NCBI GenBank assembly: GCA_029856055.1
Contig: JAHQWF010000037.1
Span: 1-22,268 of the forward strand
Reading direction: 5' to 3'
Length of the DNA stretch: 22,268 bases
Source: Candidatus Njordarchaeota archaeon
GTDB lineage: Archaea; Asgardarchaeota; Njordarchaeia; Njordarchaeales; Njordarchaeaceae
Both the position numbers and the translations under genes were made by a program. Below, piece after piece: positions 7,120 through 14,680 of the stretch. Position 1 is the first letter of the stretch, and the number at the start of each line of letters is the position of its first letter. Under the pieces are notes generated by a model that did not search any database, had not been told where the DNA came from, and saw only the letters and a list, made by a program, of their open reading frames with translations.

Positions 7120-7701
7120 ATGTATTACGAAGTTATCTGGGTAGGTAGAGGTGGTCAAGGAGCAGTAACAGCTTCGAGAATATTGGCGAAAGCATTAAAT
7201 AGAGAAAAGATATGGGCTCAAGCAATCGTTTTCTTTGGAGCAGAGCGAAGAGGCGCGCCCGTCTATGCATATAATAGGATATCCGATCAACCTATAAAAT
7301 ATCATCATTTCGTAACAGATGCTGATGTGATTGTGATTTTTGAACCTAGTTTAATTAAACTTACGAATGTTTTGAGCAGAGCTAGAGATAATGCTACTGT
7401 TATAATTAATTCAGCTGGAAGATCGGAAGATATGGATAGTGAGCTTCATAAGTATAGATTAGCGGTTGTAGATGCCACATCAATAGCTCTACAATTAAAT
7501 CTGCTCGTAGCTGGCATTCCAGTAATAAATACGGCTATGATAGGTGCATTTGCTAAAGCTATGGGGTTCCCCTTAATAGATTCTGTTAAGGAGGTCATTA
7601 AAGAAGCATGGCCAGGAAAAATGGGTGAACTAAACGCTCAAGCTTCGGAAAAAGCATACCGAGAAACAAGAATTTTAGAAAATATTAAATCGGTGAGTTA
7701 G
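7120..7701 (+). CDS. porG: 2-oxoacid:ferredoxin oxidoreductase, gamma subunit
   Basis: Gamma subunit (domain III) of the four-subunit, CoA-dependent oxidoreductase that oxidises pyruvate or a related 2-oxoacid to acyl-CoA and CO2 and reduces ferredoxin. The signature WVGRGGQGAVTASRILAKA is at the N-terminus, followed by FFGAERRGAPVYAYNRIS and the segment INTAMIGAFAKAMGFP, all typical of PorG/VorG. A GTG at 7108 would add four residues. The ATG at 7120 is preferred because GTGGT then sits 7-8 bases upstream and family members start close to this point. It is first in a gamma-delta-alpha-beta operon, and the delta ATG follows its stop directly. Confidence 0.92.
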   Translation: MYYEVIWVGRGGQGAVTASRILAKALNREKIWAQAIVFFGAERRGAPVYAYNRISDQPIKYHHFVTDADVIVIFEPSLIKLTNVLSRARDNATVIINSAGRSEDMDSELHKYRLAVVDATSIALQLNLLVAGIPVINTAMIGAFAKAMGFPLIDSVKEVIKEAWPGKMGELNAQASEKAYRETRILENIKSVS

Positions 7702-7980
7702 ATGAGTGAGATTCCGGATAATCACTTAATTTTGCCAATATCTAAGCCAACTAAAGGGGCTGGAGGAAAAACGGGTTCGTGGAGAGTTTTTAGGCCAGTA
7801 ATATTAGAGGATAAATGCATCAAGTGCATGATGTGCTGGATGTATTGCCCAGAAGCAGCGATTGAGGCACATAGTAGAAATGAAGTTCCAAAAATAAACT
7901 ATGATTATTGCAAAGGCTGTCTAGTCTGTAAGGAGGTCTGTCCAGTCAGTGCAATAAAAAGCGAAAGAGAAGGAGAGTGA
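7702..7980 (+). CDS. porD: 2-oxoacid:ferredoxin oxidoreductase, delta subunit (2[4Fe-4S] ferredoxin)
   Basis: Small iron-sulfur subunit that passes electrons from the thiamine centre to external ferredoxin. Two complete CxxCxxCxxxC(P) motifs are present, C39-C42-C45-C49 and C70-C73-C76-C80, each followed by Pro as usual for two [4Fe-4S] clusters. The N-terminal extension with PTKGAGGKTGSWRVFRPV is typical of PorD/VorD rather than free ferredoxins. At 92 residues it has normal length. Its ATG directly follows the porG stop, and its ribosome site GGTGAG lies inside the porG end, so translation of the two is coupled. PorA begins 6 bases after the stop. Confidence 0.93.
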   Translation: MSEIPDNHLILPISKPTKGAGGKTGSWRVFRPVILEDKCIKCMMCWMYCPEAAIEAHSRNEVPKINYDYCKGCLVCKEVCPVSAIKSEREGE

Positions 7981-7986
7981 GTTGGT

Positions 7987-9123
7987 ATGGAGACATACGA
8001 TGTCATAACAGGTAATGATGCAGTAGCGTGGGGTGCTAGACTTAGTAGAGTTGAAGTTATAGCTGCATATCCTATAACACCACAGACAACAATAGTAGAG
8101 AAATTAGCAGAATGGGTGGATAAGGGGGAGATAGATGCAAGGTACATTGCAGTGGAATCAGAGCACTCAGCAATGTCGGCAGCTATGGGCGCTTCAGCAG
8201 CCGGGGCTAGAGCTTTTACAGCTACATCTAGTCAAGGTTTCCTTTATATGTTTGAGATGATATCTTGGGCTGCGGGAGCAAGGACTCCTGTGGTTATGGC
8301 AGTTGTTAATAGAGCACTTGGTCCCCCCTGGAATATTTGGTCAGAGCATACAGATGCATTAATGGCTAGGGATACTGGATGGATACAGTTTTGGGCATCA
8401 AATAATCAAGAAGCACTAGATTCTATTATTCAAGCGTATAGAGTGGCGGAGGATAAAAAAGTTATTTTACCAGCTATGGTCATGTTAGGAGGCTTTGTAT
8501 TAAGCCATACAGCCATGCCTGTAAGAATACATGATCAGGATAAGGTTGATCAGTATCTTCCCCCCTATAGTCCACCGCATTACGTATTGAATCCAAAATT
8601 GTCAGAACCATTTGCTTATGGCAATATTCTATTTCCCTGGGATTACGCGAAAGTAAGATTATCAATCCAAAGAGCGATGGAAAATTCTGTTGATGTCATA
8701 AAGAAAGCAGCAAGAGAATTTCAAGAAATATTCGGGATATGGCATGGAGACCTTATAAAGGAGGCATACACGGACAATGCTGAAATGCTGATATTTGCCT
8801 TAGGGGCTGTAGCAGAGCAAGCAGAAGCAACTGCGGAGCTGCTTAGAAAAAAAGGTTATAAGGTTGGAGTAGTGAAGGTAAGGGTTACTCGACCATTTCC
8901 AAAGCATGAGATAGCTAAATTAGCTAATAAAGTATCACGCATAATTGTTATTGATAGAGATATTTCGTTTGGTTGGGACGGAATCTTAGCTGGAGAAATA
9001 AAAGCTACACTACATGAACATAATGTAGATACTCCAGTAACCACCAAAATAATGGGTATAGGTGGAGACGATATTCTTCCAGACCACATAGAAAAAGCGG
9101 TCAAGGAAGTGTATAATAAGTAA
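7987..9123 (+). CDS. porA: 2-oxoacid:ferredoxin oxidoreductase, alpha subunit
   Basis: Alpha subunit (domains I and II) that, with beta, forms the thiamine-diphosphate active site. It begins with TGNDAVAWGARLSRVEVIAAYPITPQT; YPITPQT is the substrate-side family signature and VESEHSAMSAAMGASAAGAR follows. The domain II region (about 255-370) starts AEMLIFALGAVAEQ and ends in the GIGGDD loop. At 378 residues the length fits PorA/VorA. GGAGAGTGA lies just upstream of the ATG within the porD end. Sequence alone does not settle pyruvate versus branched-chain 2-oxoacids. The GPPWNIWSEHTDALMARDTG stretch matches the pyruvate enzyme of Thermococcales reasonably well, so the pyruvate name is a best guess. 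Confidence 0.92.
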   Translation: METYDVITGNDAVAWGARLSRVEVIAAYPITPQTTIVEKLAEWVDKGEIDARYIAVESEHSAMSAAMGASAAGARAFTATSSQGFLYMFEMISWAAGARTPVVMAVVNRALGPPWNIWSEHTDALMARDTGWIQFWASNNQEALDSIIQAYRVAEDKKVILPAMVMLGGFVLSHTAMPVRIHDQDKVDQYLPPYSPPHYVLNPKLSEPFAYGNILFPWDYAKVRLSIQRAMENSVDVIKKAAREFQEIFGIWHGDLIKEAYTDNAEMLIFALGAVAEQAEATAELLRKKGYKVGVVKVRVTRPFPKHEIAKLANKVSRIIVIDRDISFGWDGILAGEIKATLHEHNVDTPVTTKIMGIGGDDILPDHIEKAVKEVYNK

Positions 9124-9176
9124 ATTAAGGTAAGGTAAGTAATATCATGTAGTGTATAGTATAGGAGATGATAAAA

Positions 9177-10088
9177 ATGGTTAAAACAATATTAGATGAA
9201 CTAATTGAAGCTAATGAATTTCTTCTACCGGGAAACACAGCGTGCCCTGGATGTGGATCAACTTTAGCACTTAGATATGTTCTTAAAGCTTTAGGCAAAA
9301 ATACAGTCTTAGTAATACCAGCTTCATGTTCGAGCGTATATCAAGCTATTTACCCCAAGGTTTCGTTTAAGGTCATAACTTATAATGTAGCTTTTGCATC
9401 AGCGGCTGCTTTGGCATCGGGTGTTAAGCAAGCATTAGTTAAAAAAGGATATGATAATGTTAATGTAGCTGTATGGGGTGGAGATGGAGGGCTAATAGAC
9501 ATTGGGGCAGCAACAGTTAGTGGTGCAGCTGAAAGAAACGAAGACATTTTTGTTTTTGTATATGATAACGAGGCTTACATGAACACAGGTATTCAACGTT
9601 CGGGGAGTACTCCTCCTGGAGCACGCACAACAACAACACCGCTTGGAAAAATTGTTGGTTTCAAAAAACCCATGTCATTTTTAATGCTATTACATGGGGT
9701 GCCATATGTAGCCACTGCTAGCATAGCTTACCCAACAGATTTGTATGAGAAAGTTAAAAGAGCTAAAGATGTTAAAGGATTCAAATTTATTCATATATTC
9801 TCGCCATGCCCACCTGGATGGAGATTCGATGACTCTAAGACAATTGAAGTTGCCAGATTAGCTGTAGAGACGGGCTACTGGATACTGTGGGAAGGAGGGT
9901 ATCGTGACGGTAAAATAAATTTGACTCTATCACCGCCATCAAGACCGTATAAAGATCCATCTAAACGAAAACCACTAGAAGAATTCCTTAAGTATCAGGG
10001 TAGATTTAGAGGATTTGATGAGCGGTCTCTAAAGAAGTTGAGAGATTGGATAGAGTATCAATGGAATTTCATAAATAGTTTTACATAA
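9177..10088 (+). CDS. porB: 2-oxoacid:ferredoxin oxidoreductase, beta subunit (thiamine diphosphate-binding)
   Basis: Beta subunit holding thiamine diphosphate and the proximal [4Fe-4S] cluster. The N-terminal CPGCGS and a later Cys in SPCPPGW supply cluster ligands. The cofactor motif runs GGDGGLIDIGAATVSGAAERN to YDNEAYMNTG, the GDG...N type that binds Mg and the pyrophosphate. SGSTPPGARTTTTP follows as in PorB. Length is about 303 residues. An ATG at 9168 would add three residues, but it lies inside GGAGATGA, the likely ribosome site for the ATG at 9177, which I therefore take as the start. It is last in the operon, 53 bases after porA. Confidence 0.92.
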   Translation: MVKTILDELIEANEFLLPGNTACPGCGSTLALRYVLKALGKNTVLVIPASCSSVYQAIYPKVSFKVITYNVAFASAAALASGVKQALVKKGYDNVNVAVWGGDGGLIDIGAATVSGAAERNEDIFVFVYDNEAYMNTGIQRSGSTPPGARTTTTPLGKIVGFKKPMSFLMLLHGVPYVATASIAYPTDLYEKVKRAKDVKGFKFIHIFSPCPPGWRFDDSKTIEVARLAVETGYWILWEGGYRDGKINLTLSPPSRPYKDPSKRKPLEEFLKYQGRFRGFDERSLKKLRDWIEYQWNFINSFT

Positions 10089-10158
10089 AATAATTCAGTA
10101 GGTCTGCTTAGATCCATTTAAATATATCTTATTTTCTCCCCCACATTCTCCCATATTT

Positions 10159-10173
10159 TTTAAATTATATTAA
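10159..10173 (+). promoter_or_regulatory. Putative TATA promoter of the box C/D sRNA
   Basis: The sequence TTTAAATTATATTAA resembles an archaeal TATA box. It lies about 35-40 bases before box C, so initiation near 10195 would leave a short 5' leader. Composition and spacing are the only support. Confidence 0.35.
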
Positions 10174-10202
10174 TTGCGTATTTGTCATCTATGGTCATGA
10201 AT

Positions 10203-10260
10203 CAGCAATGATGAATTCGGCCTTAAGCGAGTAAAATGAGCGACGATGGGCGATCTGAGC
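10203..10260 (+). ncRNA. Box C/D guide sRNA (2'-O-methylation)
   Basis: The layout is that of a symmetric archaeal C/D sRNA. Box C is ATGATGA (10208-10214). A 12-base guide ATTCGGCCTTAA follows, then a D'-like GCGA (10227-10230), a 5-base spacer, a C'-like ATGAGCG (10236-10242), a second 12-base guide ACGATGGGCGAT (10243-10254), and box D CTGA (10255-10258). GC on each side of boxes C and D can close the terminal stem. Equal 12-base guides and the short D'-C' spacer are what L7Ae/Nop5/fibrillarin particles need. By the D+5 rule the methylated bases would be the C at position 5 of AUCGCCCAUCGU and the G at position 5 of UUAAGGCCGAAU. I could not assign either target. It lies in the intergenic gap between porB and ribL. 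Confidence 0.75.
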
Positions 10261-10261
10261 A

Positions 10262-10732
10262 TTAACTTTTTTGTTTTTCCGCATTCAACAAATTAAACAC
10301 TCTTCTTCTCACTTCAGTTGAGCTACATAAGCCCTCAAAATCGAATTTAGGTAATCTAACTATCTTTAAATACATTTTTTCTAAACGAGCTCTAGCTAGT
10401 ATTTCTTCTTCGTTAAAGAATTGATCGTATCCAAGTGCGATTATGTCAGGTTTATATTCGTGGATAACTTTAAAGAAGGAATTCGAATTAGTTATCTCAT
10501 ACCCTAGCACGGCTCTATCAACGGGTTTTAAATTAGATACGATTTCTAATCGCTCCTTCTCAGAGAAAACCGCTGGCCTCCCTTTTAATTTCCTGACTGT
10601 GCTATCCCGAGCCACGACAACAATCAGTTCACTAGGATCAAACATCTTTTTAGCTGCCCATAGAAACTTTATATGACCAACATGAATTATGTCGAAGACG
10701 CCCCCAACCATTATACGCACTTTTCTTTTCAT
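10262..10732 (-). CDS. ribL: RibL-like FAD synthase (cytidylyltransferase family)
   Basis: Small single-domain nucleotidyltransferase of the HxGH class that in archaea adenylates FMN to FAD. The phosphate-binding loop is GGVFDIIHVGHIKFL, with HVGH as the catalytic motif, followed by VVVARDSTVRKLKGRP and the C-terminal SSTEVRRRV, the counterpart of the ISST motif. About 156 residues is typical for RibL. A GTG at 10741 would add three residues, but GTGAT there serves as a ribosome site for the ATG at 10732. A glycerol-3-phosphate cytidylyltransferase activity is the main alternative, since the fold is shared; the short archaeal form and KLKGRP favour RibL. It stands alone, convergent with the por operon and sRNA. 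Confidence 0.82.
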   Translation of the reverse strand: MKRKVRIMVGGVFDIIHVGHIKFLWAAKKMFDPSELIVVVARDSTVRKLKGRPAVFSEKERLEIVSNLKPVDRAVLGYEITNSNSFFKVIHEYKPDIIALGYDQFFNEEEILARARLEKMYLKIVRLPKFDFEGLCSSTEVRRRVFNLLNAEKQKS

Positions 10733-10741
10733 GCTGATCAC

Positions 10742-11026
10742 ACTTAATTAAGGAAATCAAGGATCATCGATCGGCTTTTAGTACATGTAGATATTATAGA
10801 CTATAACAAACTAACTTGAAAATGGATCCTATAATAAATCTTGAGTGAAAATGATGTTAACTAGTAATTAATAATAGCACGGTAATTAAAATAGGAGTGA
10901 AAAAATGCTATTCATATATATACATTCTGAAAACCAAAAATATTAATCAAATTATCAAATTATGTTAATATTTATTTACCCTTTCTGATTTTTATAAGTA
11001 GTAATCAGATTCTTAGTGATCTGAAG
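10742..11026. other. AT-rich intergenic region between divergent genes
   Basis: About 285 bases with no convincing gene. It should hold the promoters of ribL (left) and of the coiled-coil/SWIM operon (right). Several TATA-like stretches occur, for example around 10945-10975, but none is decisive. One GGAGTGA followed by ATG at 10905 opens only 13 codons. Confidence 0.5.
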
Positions 11027-11584
11027 GTGGATTATTTGAAAAAGGATGACAAAAAGAAGCTTAAAAGCGGGAATATTGAAGAGCTATGGAAAGACTTGCA
11101 AATAAAGCTTCAGGAGGTAGCAGAGGAATACAAAAATTTACGAGGAGAAATAGGGGACATAGATGCCTTTCTAAAGGAAGTAGTTAACAATGTAGTAGTT
11201 TTATTGCAAGAGATACATGAGTCAATATCTATTCTTGAAGAAAAAGTAGCCGCACTTGAGCGCGGTGCCCCTCTATCATCCCCCCAGGTTGACATGCATA
11301 CACAAAGTACAGTACCATCTTCCACACAAGTTCAAGGGGCGGGCGCAGTACTTCCTGTTCAAGAACCAGTAAGGGAATCTGAAGTGCAGAAAAGCAGAGA
11401 ACAACCACCAATACCACCACAACAAGCCACTAGACCAATACAAGCTCCGACAACACCTGCCACAACTCCTCCCCAACAACCAGTCAGTGAGAAGCCTGTT
11501 GCGCCTATATCGACTAGATTTGAAGTGATCTCTCAGCTTAAACAAGTACTAGAAGAGAGGAGAAAGAGGCTGAAAAGACAGTGA
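11027..11584 (+). CDS. Coiled-coil protein with Pro/Gln/Thr-rich linker, unknown function
   Basis: I do not recognise a family. Residues 1-80 are strongly helical with heptad-like hydrophobic spacing (IEELWKDLQIKLQEVAEEY, then VVVLLQEIHESISILEEKVAAL), suggesting a coiled coil. Residues about 80-165 form a low-complexity linker rich in Pro, Gln, Thr and Ser. The last 20 residues return to a basic helix, VISQLKQVLEERRKRLKRQ. This helix-linker-helix design suits an adaptor joining two partners. GTG at 11027 gives the longest frame; a TTG at 11036, with AGGTGG about 5 bases before it, is an equally good start. The SWIM gene starts 3 bases after its stop, so the two are probably made together and may interact. 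No signal peptide or membrane segment is seen. Confidence 0.7.
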   Translation: MDYLKKDDKKKLKSGNIEELWKDLQIKLQEVAEEYKNLRGEIGDIDAFLKEVVNNVVVLLQEIHESISILEEKVAALERGAPLSSPQVDMHTQSTVPSSTQVQGAGAVLPVQEPVRESEVQKSREQPPIPPQQATRPIQAPTTPATTPPQQPVSEKPVAPISTRFEVISQLKQVLEERRKRLKRQ

Positions 11585-11587
11585 TGT

Positions 11588-12037
11588 ATGTTGGAATCAA
11601 GGCAAAATTCAAAGTTAAGGAAACTTGAATCTTTTATAGGTAAGGTTGAGCGGGAGTTCACTGAAATATATATCGCGGGAGCGGAGGCGGTAAAGAAAAA
11701 AAGAGTGAGAAAATATATTTTTAGACCTAGTGGAAAGATATTTTGGACAGTTCTGGGCAAAGAAGGAAATGAATATCTCGTAACAGAATGGAATTCTAGC
11801 AACAATATCATTTATGCTTGTTCATGTCCAGATTACTTATTTCATGCAATGCTTAAGACTAGAGCTGACAATATGGTACGGAGGAATTTCTGTTACCATA
11901 TAATTGCGAGAGTTATAAGTGAGCTAAATGAACTAAAGAAAGAACTTAAGCATTCATTTAATGATTACGCGCTACCAAATGTAATATATCTAAATGATAA
12001 TGAAATAAAAGATTTTTTGAGGCGTTTTTTAAAATAA
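11588..12037 (+). CDS. SWIM zinc-finger protein
   Basis: The 149-residue protein carries a SWIM-type zinc motif: C78-x-C80 and, after a 21-residue spacer, C102-x-H104, in the context YACSCPDY ... FCYHIIARV. SWIM domains bind DNA or partner proteins, and archaeal SWIM proteins have been compared with the Sws1/Shu2 recombination mediators of eukaryotes; that link is by motif only here. The N-terminal half is basic with strands around residues 43-68 (KYIFRPSGKIFWTVLGKEG, then YLVTEW), as expected for the region before a SWIM finger. It is the middle gene of a tight operon, 3 bases after the coiled-coil gene and 16 bases before the Trm112-like gene. No RadA paralogue is adjacent. Confidence 0.8.
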   Translation: MLESRQNSKLRKLESFIGKVEREFTEIYIAGAEAVKKKRVRKYIFRPSGKIFWTVLGKEGNEYLVTEWNSSNNIIYACSCPDYLFHAMLKTRADNMVRRNFCYHIIARVISELNELKKELKHSFNDYALPNVIYLNDNEIKDFLRRFLK

Positions 12038-12053
12038 TTACGAGGCGGTAAAC

Positions 12054-12299
12054 ATGCGAGAGGAACTAATAAAATTCGTTGTATGCCCTGATTGTAGAGG
12101 AAAACTGAAGATAATAAAATCTAGGAAAATAGAAAGGATAAAGGATGGAGAGCGTATCGAGGAGATTTGGGATGGTATTTTAAAATGCACAAAATGCGGT
12201 AGGTACTTCCCAGTTGTTCGTGGGGTCTTATGGATCTACCCAAAAAATTTTGTAAGAATAGATATAATCGGTAAAATAAGTAAAGTACTTACCGAATAG
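12054..12299 (+). CDS. Trm112-like small zinc protein
   Basis: An 81-residue protein with two CxxC knuckles, C11-P-D-C14 and C45-T-K-C48, the second followed by GRYFPVVRGVLW. This matches the Trm112/UPF0434 family (CPxC...CxxCxxxYPIxxGIP). Trm112 proteins are small activating partners of SAM-dependent methyltransferases acting on tRNA, rRNA and release factor. The segment between the knuckles is charged and longer than in bacterial YcaR-like forms, as in archaeal members. It is the third gene of the coiled-coil/SWIM operon, with GAGGCGG before its ATG. No methyltransferase gene is next to it; the nearest in the window is aTrm56, which is of the SPOUT type and not a known Trm112 client. Confidence 0.82.
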   Translation: MREELIKFVVCPDCRGKLKIIKSRKIERIKDGERIEEIWDGILKCTKCGRYFPVVRGVLWIYPKNFVRIDIIGKISKVLTE

Positions 12300-12327
12300 A
12301 TTAAAAATAGTAAAATAGTGAAATTAA

Positions 12328-12987
12328 TTAGAATTCGTATTTTTCACCTGGGTTGAGTATAACCAGTTTCGTCGTTAGACCTTTTCTGTTAATTATTTCC
12401 AATAATTCATTTGGATCCGCGGATATTACTGGGAATGTATTATAGTGCATAGGTATAACTACATTAGGCTTAAGTAATTCTATTGCCTTGGCAGCCTCCT
12501 TAACACCCATGGTAAAATGCCCACCGATAGGCAACAAAGCTATATCAGGGGAGTATAGTTCTCTAATTAAAGCCATATCACCAAAAACAGCTGTATCTCC
12601 TGCGTGATAGATTGTTGCTTCCTTTCCTTGTATAATTACACCGGTTGGAAGACCCGTGTGAAATGCTGGAACTAGGTAGGCCACTAGACCATTTAATCTT
12701 ATTGGACCACCCATATTAGCACCTATAACATTTTTTACGCTTTGTTCCTGGGCTTTAGATGCTATTTCGTAAATGCTTACTAGGGTACCGCCAGTCTTTT
12801 TGGCTATTTCTATGCTTTCACCTAAGTGATCACCGTGTTCATGGGTCACAAAGATATAGTCAGCTCTAGATATGTCATCTAGTTTAACTGGCGATTTTGG
12901 ATTTGTTATCCAAGGATCTATGTAAATCAATTTTTCATCTAGTTTTAATTCAAAAGCTGCATGACCCAACCATTTTAAATAGCCCAT
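12328..12987 (-). CDS. Metallo-beta-lactamase fold hydrolase, UPF0173 family
   Basis: A 219-residue metal-dependent hydrolase. The MBL metal motif THEHGDH lies near residues 48-54, then AFHTG, the HAGDT motif that bridges the two metals, GGHFTMG, and the final His in PMHYNTFP. The start MGYLKWLGHAAFEL is diagnostic of the UPF0173/UlaG-like group. The physiological substrate of the archaeal group is not known. The start is well supported by GGTGAG 5 bases before the ATG. It is a single gene converging on the Trm112-like gene (28-base gap) and divergent from the zinc-ribbon membrane protein. Confidence 0.88.
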   Translation of the reverse strand: MGYLKWLGHAAFELKLDEKLIYIDPWITNPKSPVKLDDISRADYIFVTHEHGDHLGESIEIAKKTGGTLVSIYEIASKAQEQSVKNVIGANMGGPIRLNGLVAYLVPAFHTGLPTGVIIQGKEATIYHAGDTAVFGDMALIRELYSPDIALLPIGGHFTMGVKEAAKAIELLKPNVVIPMHYNTFPVISADPNELLEIINRKGLTTKLVILNPGEKYEF

Positions 12988-13113
12988 ATTTTCTCACCTA
13001 ATGAGCGTTTCTTTAGATAAGGTTTAACAAAATTTTCTCATAATAATAGTATAGTTTTAATGCTAAAAAACTTAAGGAACATGAGTATTAGTTTTTAAAA
13101 GAGGAAATTAGCA

Positions 13114-13818
13114 TTGGAACTAACTGTTAGATGTCCAAACTGTAAATCGAATGTTCCGATAGGATACCCGATATGCCCATATTGTGGTTTCGATTTAAGG
13201 CCGATTATTAGATTAAAAGCTAGAAGAGAGTTAACTAAGTGGGATATACTAAAACGGGTTAAAAAGGCCCTATTTACGCCGTGGAAACTGCACAGAGATA
13301 TAATGATTGCCCCTGATTCATTAGGTCCTCTAATATTGATTTTGATTCTATCGATGTTTTCAGCGTTTAGAACTACGATGTTGATCGGTAAGTTCATTTC
13401 ACTTGTAAAACTTTACGAAATCTTCAGAGTAGACTTATTGATTATATTATCCACAGTAGCAGGGCTCTTTCTATATACGGTAATTTGGATCGCTGTATCT
13501 ATCTATGTGAATTTTGTTGTAAAATTACTTGGTTCAAGACCAGATATCTCTCTAACTAGATCGATTACGGGTTATTCTGCTGGCATATTATTCGCTCCTT
13601 TCTTAGTATCATCCATAGTTACTTTGATGATACCTAATGTAATAGATATTACTGTCATATCTTACTTCTCCAATTTATCCAGAACAATCATTTTTGCAAG
13701 CGCTATATTGTATCTATTATCGCTTAGCGATGCAGTATCAAAAGCATATGCTATAAATAGAGTGCTATTCTTCATTCTTTCTATTCCTTTATTTCTAGCT
13801 GCGTTCTTGGTTTTCTAG
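13114..13818 (+). CDS. Zinc-ribbon membrane protein (Yip1-like)
   Basis: The first 30 residues form a zinc ribbon, C7-P-N-C10 and C21-P-Y-C24. After a basic linker come about five hydrophobic segments: roughly 70-95 (LGPLILILILSMFSAF), 105-140, 155-180, 188-205 and the C-terminal 216-234 (VLFFILSIPLFLAAFLVF). This arrangement resembles archaeal zinc-ribbon plus Yip1-domain proteins of the cell membrane, function unknown. The start is a TTG; GAGG lies about 10 bases upstream and no in-frame ATG precedes it. Residues LVKLYEIFRVDLL between segments 1 and 2 would face one side of the membrane as a short loop. Its last 24 bases overlap the 3' end of the restored tatD frame on the other strand. Confidence 0.7.
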   Translation: MELTVRCPNCKSNVPIGYPICPYCGFDLRPIIRLKARRELTKWDILKRVKKALFTPWKLHRDIMIAPDSLGPLILILILSMFSAFRTTMLIGKFISLVKLYEIFRVDLLIILSTVAGLFLYTVIWIAVSIYVNFVVKLLGSRPDISLTRSITGYSAGILFAPFLVSSIVTLMIPNVIDITVISYFSNLSRTIIFASAILYLLSLSDAVSKAYAINRVLFFILSIPLFLAAFLVF

Positions 13819-14609
13819 AAACCAAAAAAGATTTCTTGCATTTTTTGTAGTGATATCTAATACCGTAGATGTATCCACTTTCTTTATTTCAGCTATTTTA
13901 GTAGCGACATAAAATATACCCCATGGAAAATTTAGTTGCTGATCGGGTAGAGATAATGAAGGAGAATCACTTTCAAGTAAGATACTTTCTAGGGGTAACC
14001 GTTTAACTAATTTCTTTTTCTGCTTACTATAAATTATGGTGGGGGGTATACTGAAGTAAAAACCATCTCTACACCTTTTGCCGCATATTTTGCTTTGCCT
14101 GAAAAGCTGTGTAGAACGACTTTCTTCACATTATTTTTGATTAAAATATCAATCACGTATTTACCTGCACTTCTAGAATGAACTATAAGTGGTAATTTAG
14201 TTGACTCAGCCAATTGAATAAAAATTAGGAATTTATCAATTTGCTTTTTTCTAACGTCTTCCGAATTATTAGGAGGAGTAAAATCTAAACCGACTTCGCC
14301 TATACCTACTATATCCGCGCGATGCTTTTTGATAAATCTCACGACTGGTTCAATTGGTTCATGAAGCAAAGGATGCGATCCTATACTGACAAAAATCCAA
14401 TTAGAGAATTTAGATCGAAGTGATAGAGCTCTTTGTCTCTCACGCCAAGTTAAAGGAGAAGTCATAAGTTTAATTTTTCTCTTTATTGACTGTTCTATTA
14501 TATAATTTCTCTCATCTTCGATTAAACCATCGGTGTCTACATGACAATGAGAATCTACTAAGAAATCTACTTTAGCTCCCTTTAGAGCACATATGTAAGA
14601 ATTATCCAT
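13795..14609 (-). pseudogene. TatD-family metal-dependent hydrolase, frameshifted
   Basis: TatD proteins are TIM-barrel nucleases/hydrolases with two metal ions. The first frame (14034-14609, 191 residues) has the metal motif DSHCHVD, the Glu in GIGEVGLDF, PLIVHSRSA and VVLHSFSG, then ends early at VYPPP. A second frame on the same strand, from about 14058 to the stop at 13795, continues the family without loss: YFSIPPTIIYS, LLESDSPS (the conserved Asp near the C-terminus) and a final helix with TKNARNLFWFLEN. The break lies at 14058-14064, where five T on the minus strand follow GG. One more base there would restore a normal protein of about 270 residues. It may be a recent pseudogene, a sequencing error or, less likely, a -1 slip on TTTTT. 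It follows the phosphohexomutase gene by 71 bases. Confidence 0.88.
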
Positions 14610-14680
14610 TCTATATACCCTGTTAAATGGATTTAGTAAAAAGCTTAAAAGAAGAATACATGTTTAATACTGAGTTCATT

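Noticed and set aside
10905..10946. Thirteen-codon frame after GGAGTGA in the ribL upstream region
   Set aside because: The ribosome site is good, but the peptide is very short, AT-driven and not followed by a gene it could couple to.
11110..11545. Several minus-strand frames opposite the coiled-coil protein
   Set aside because: They mirror the Pro/Gln/Thr-rich linker of the real gene and lack ribosome sites and family signatures.
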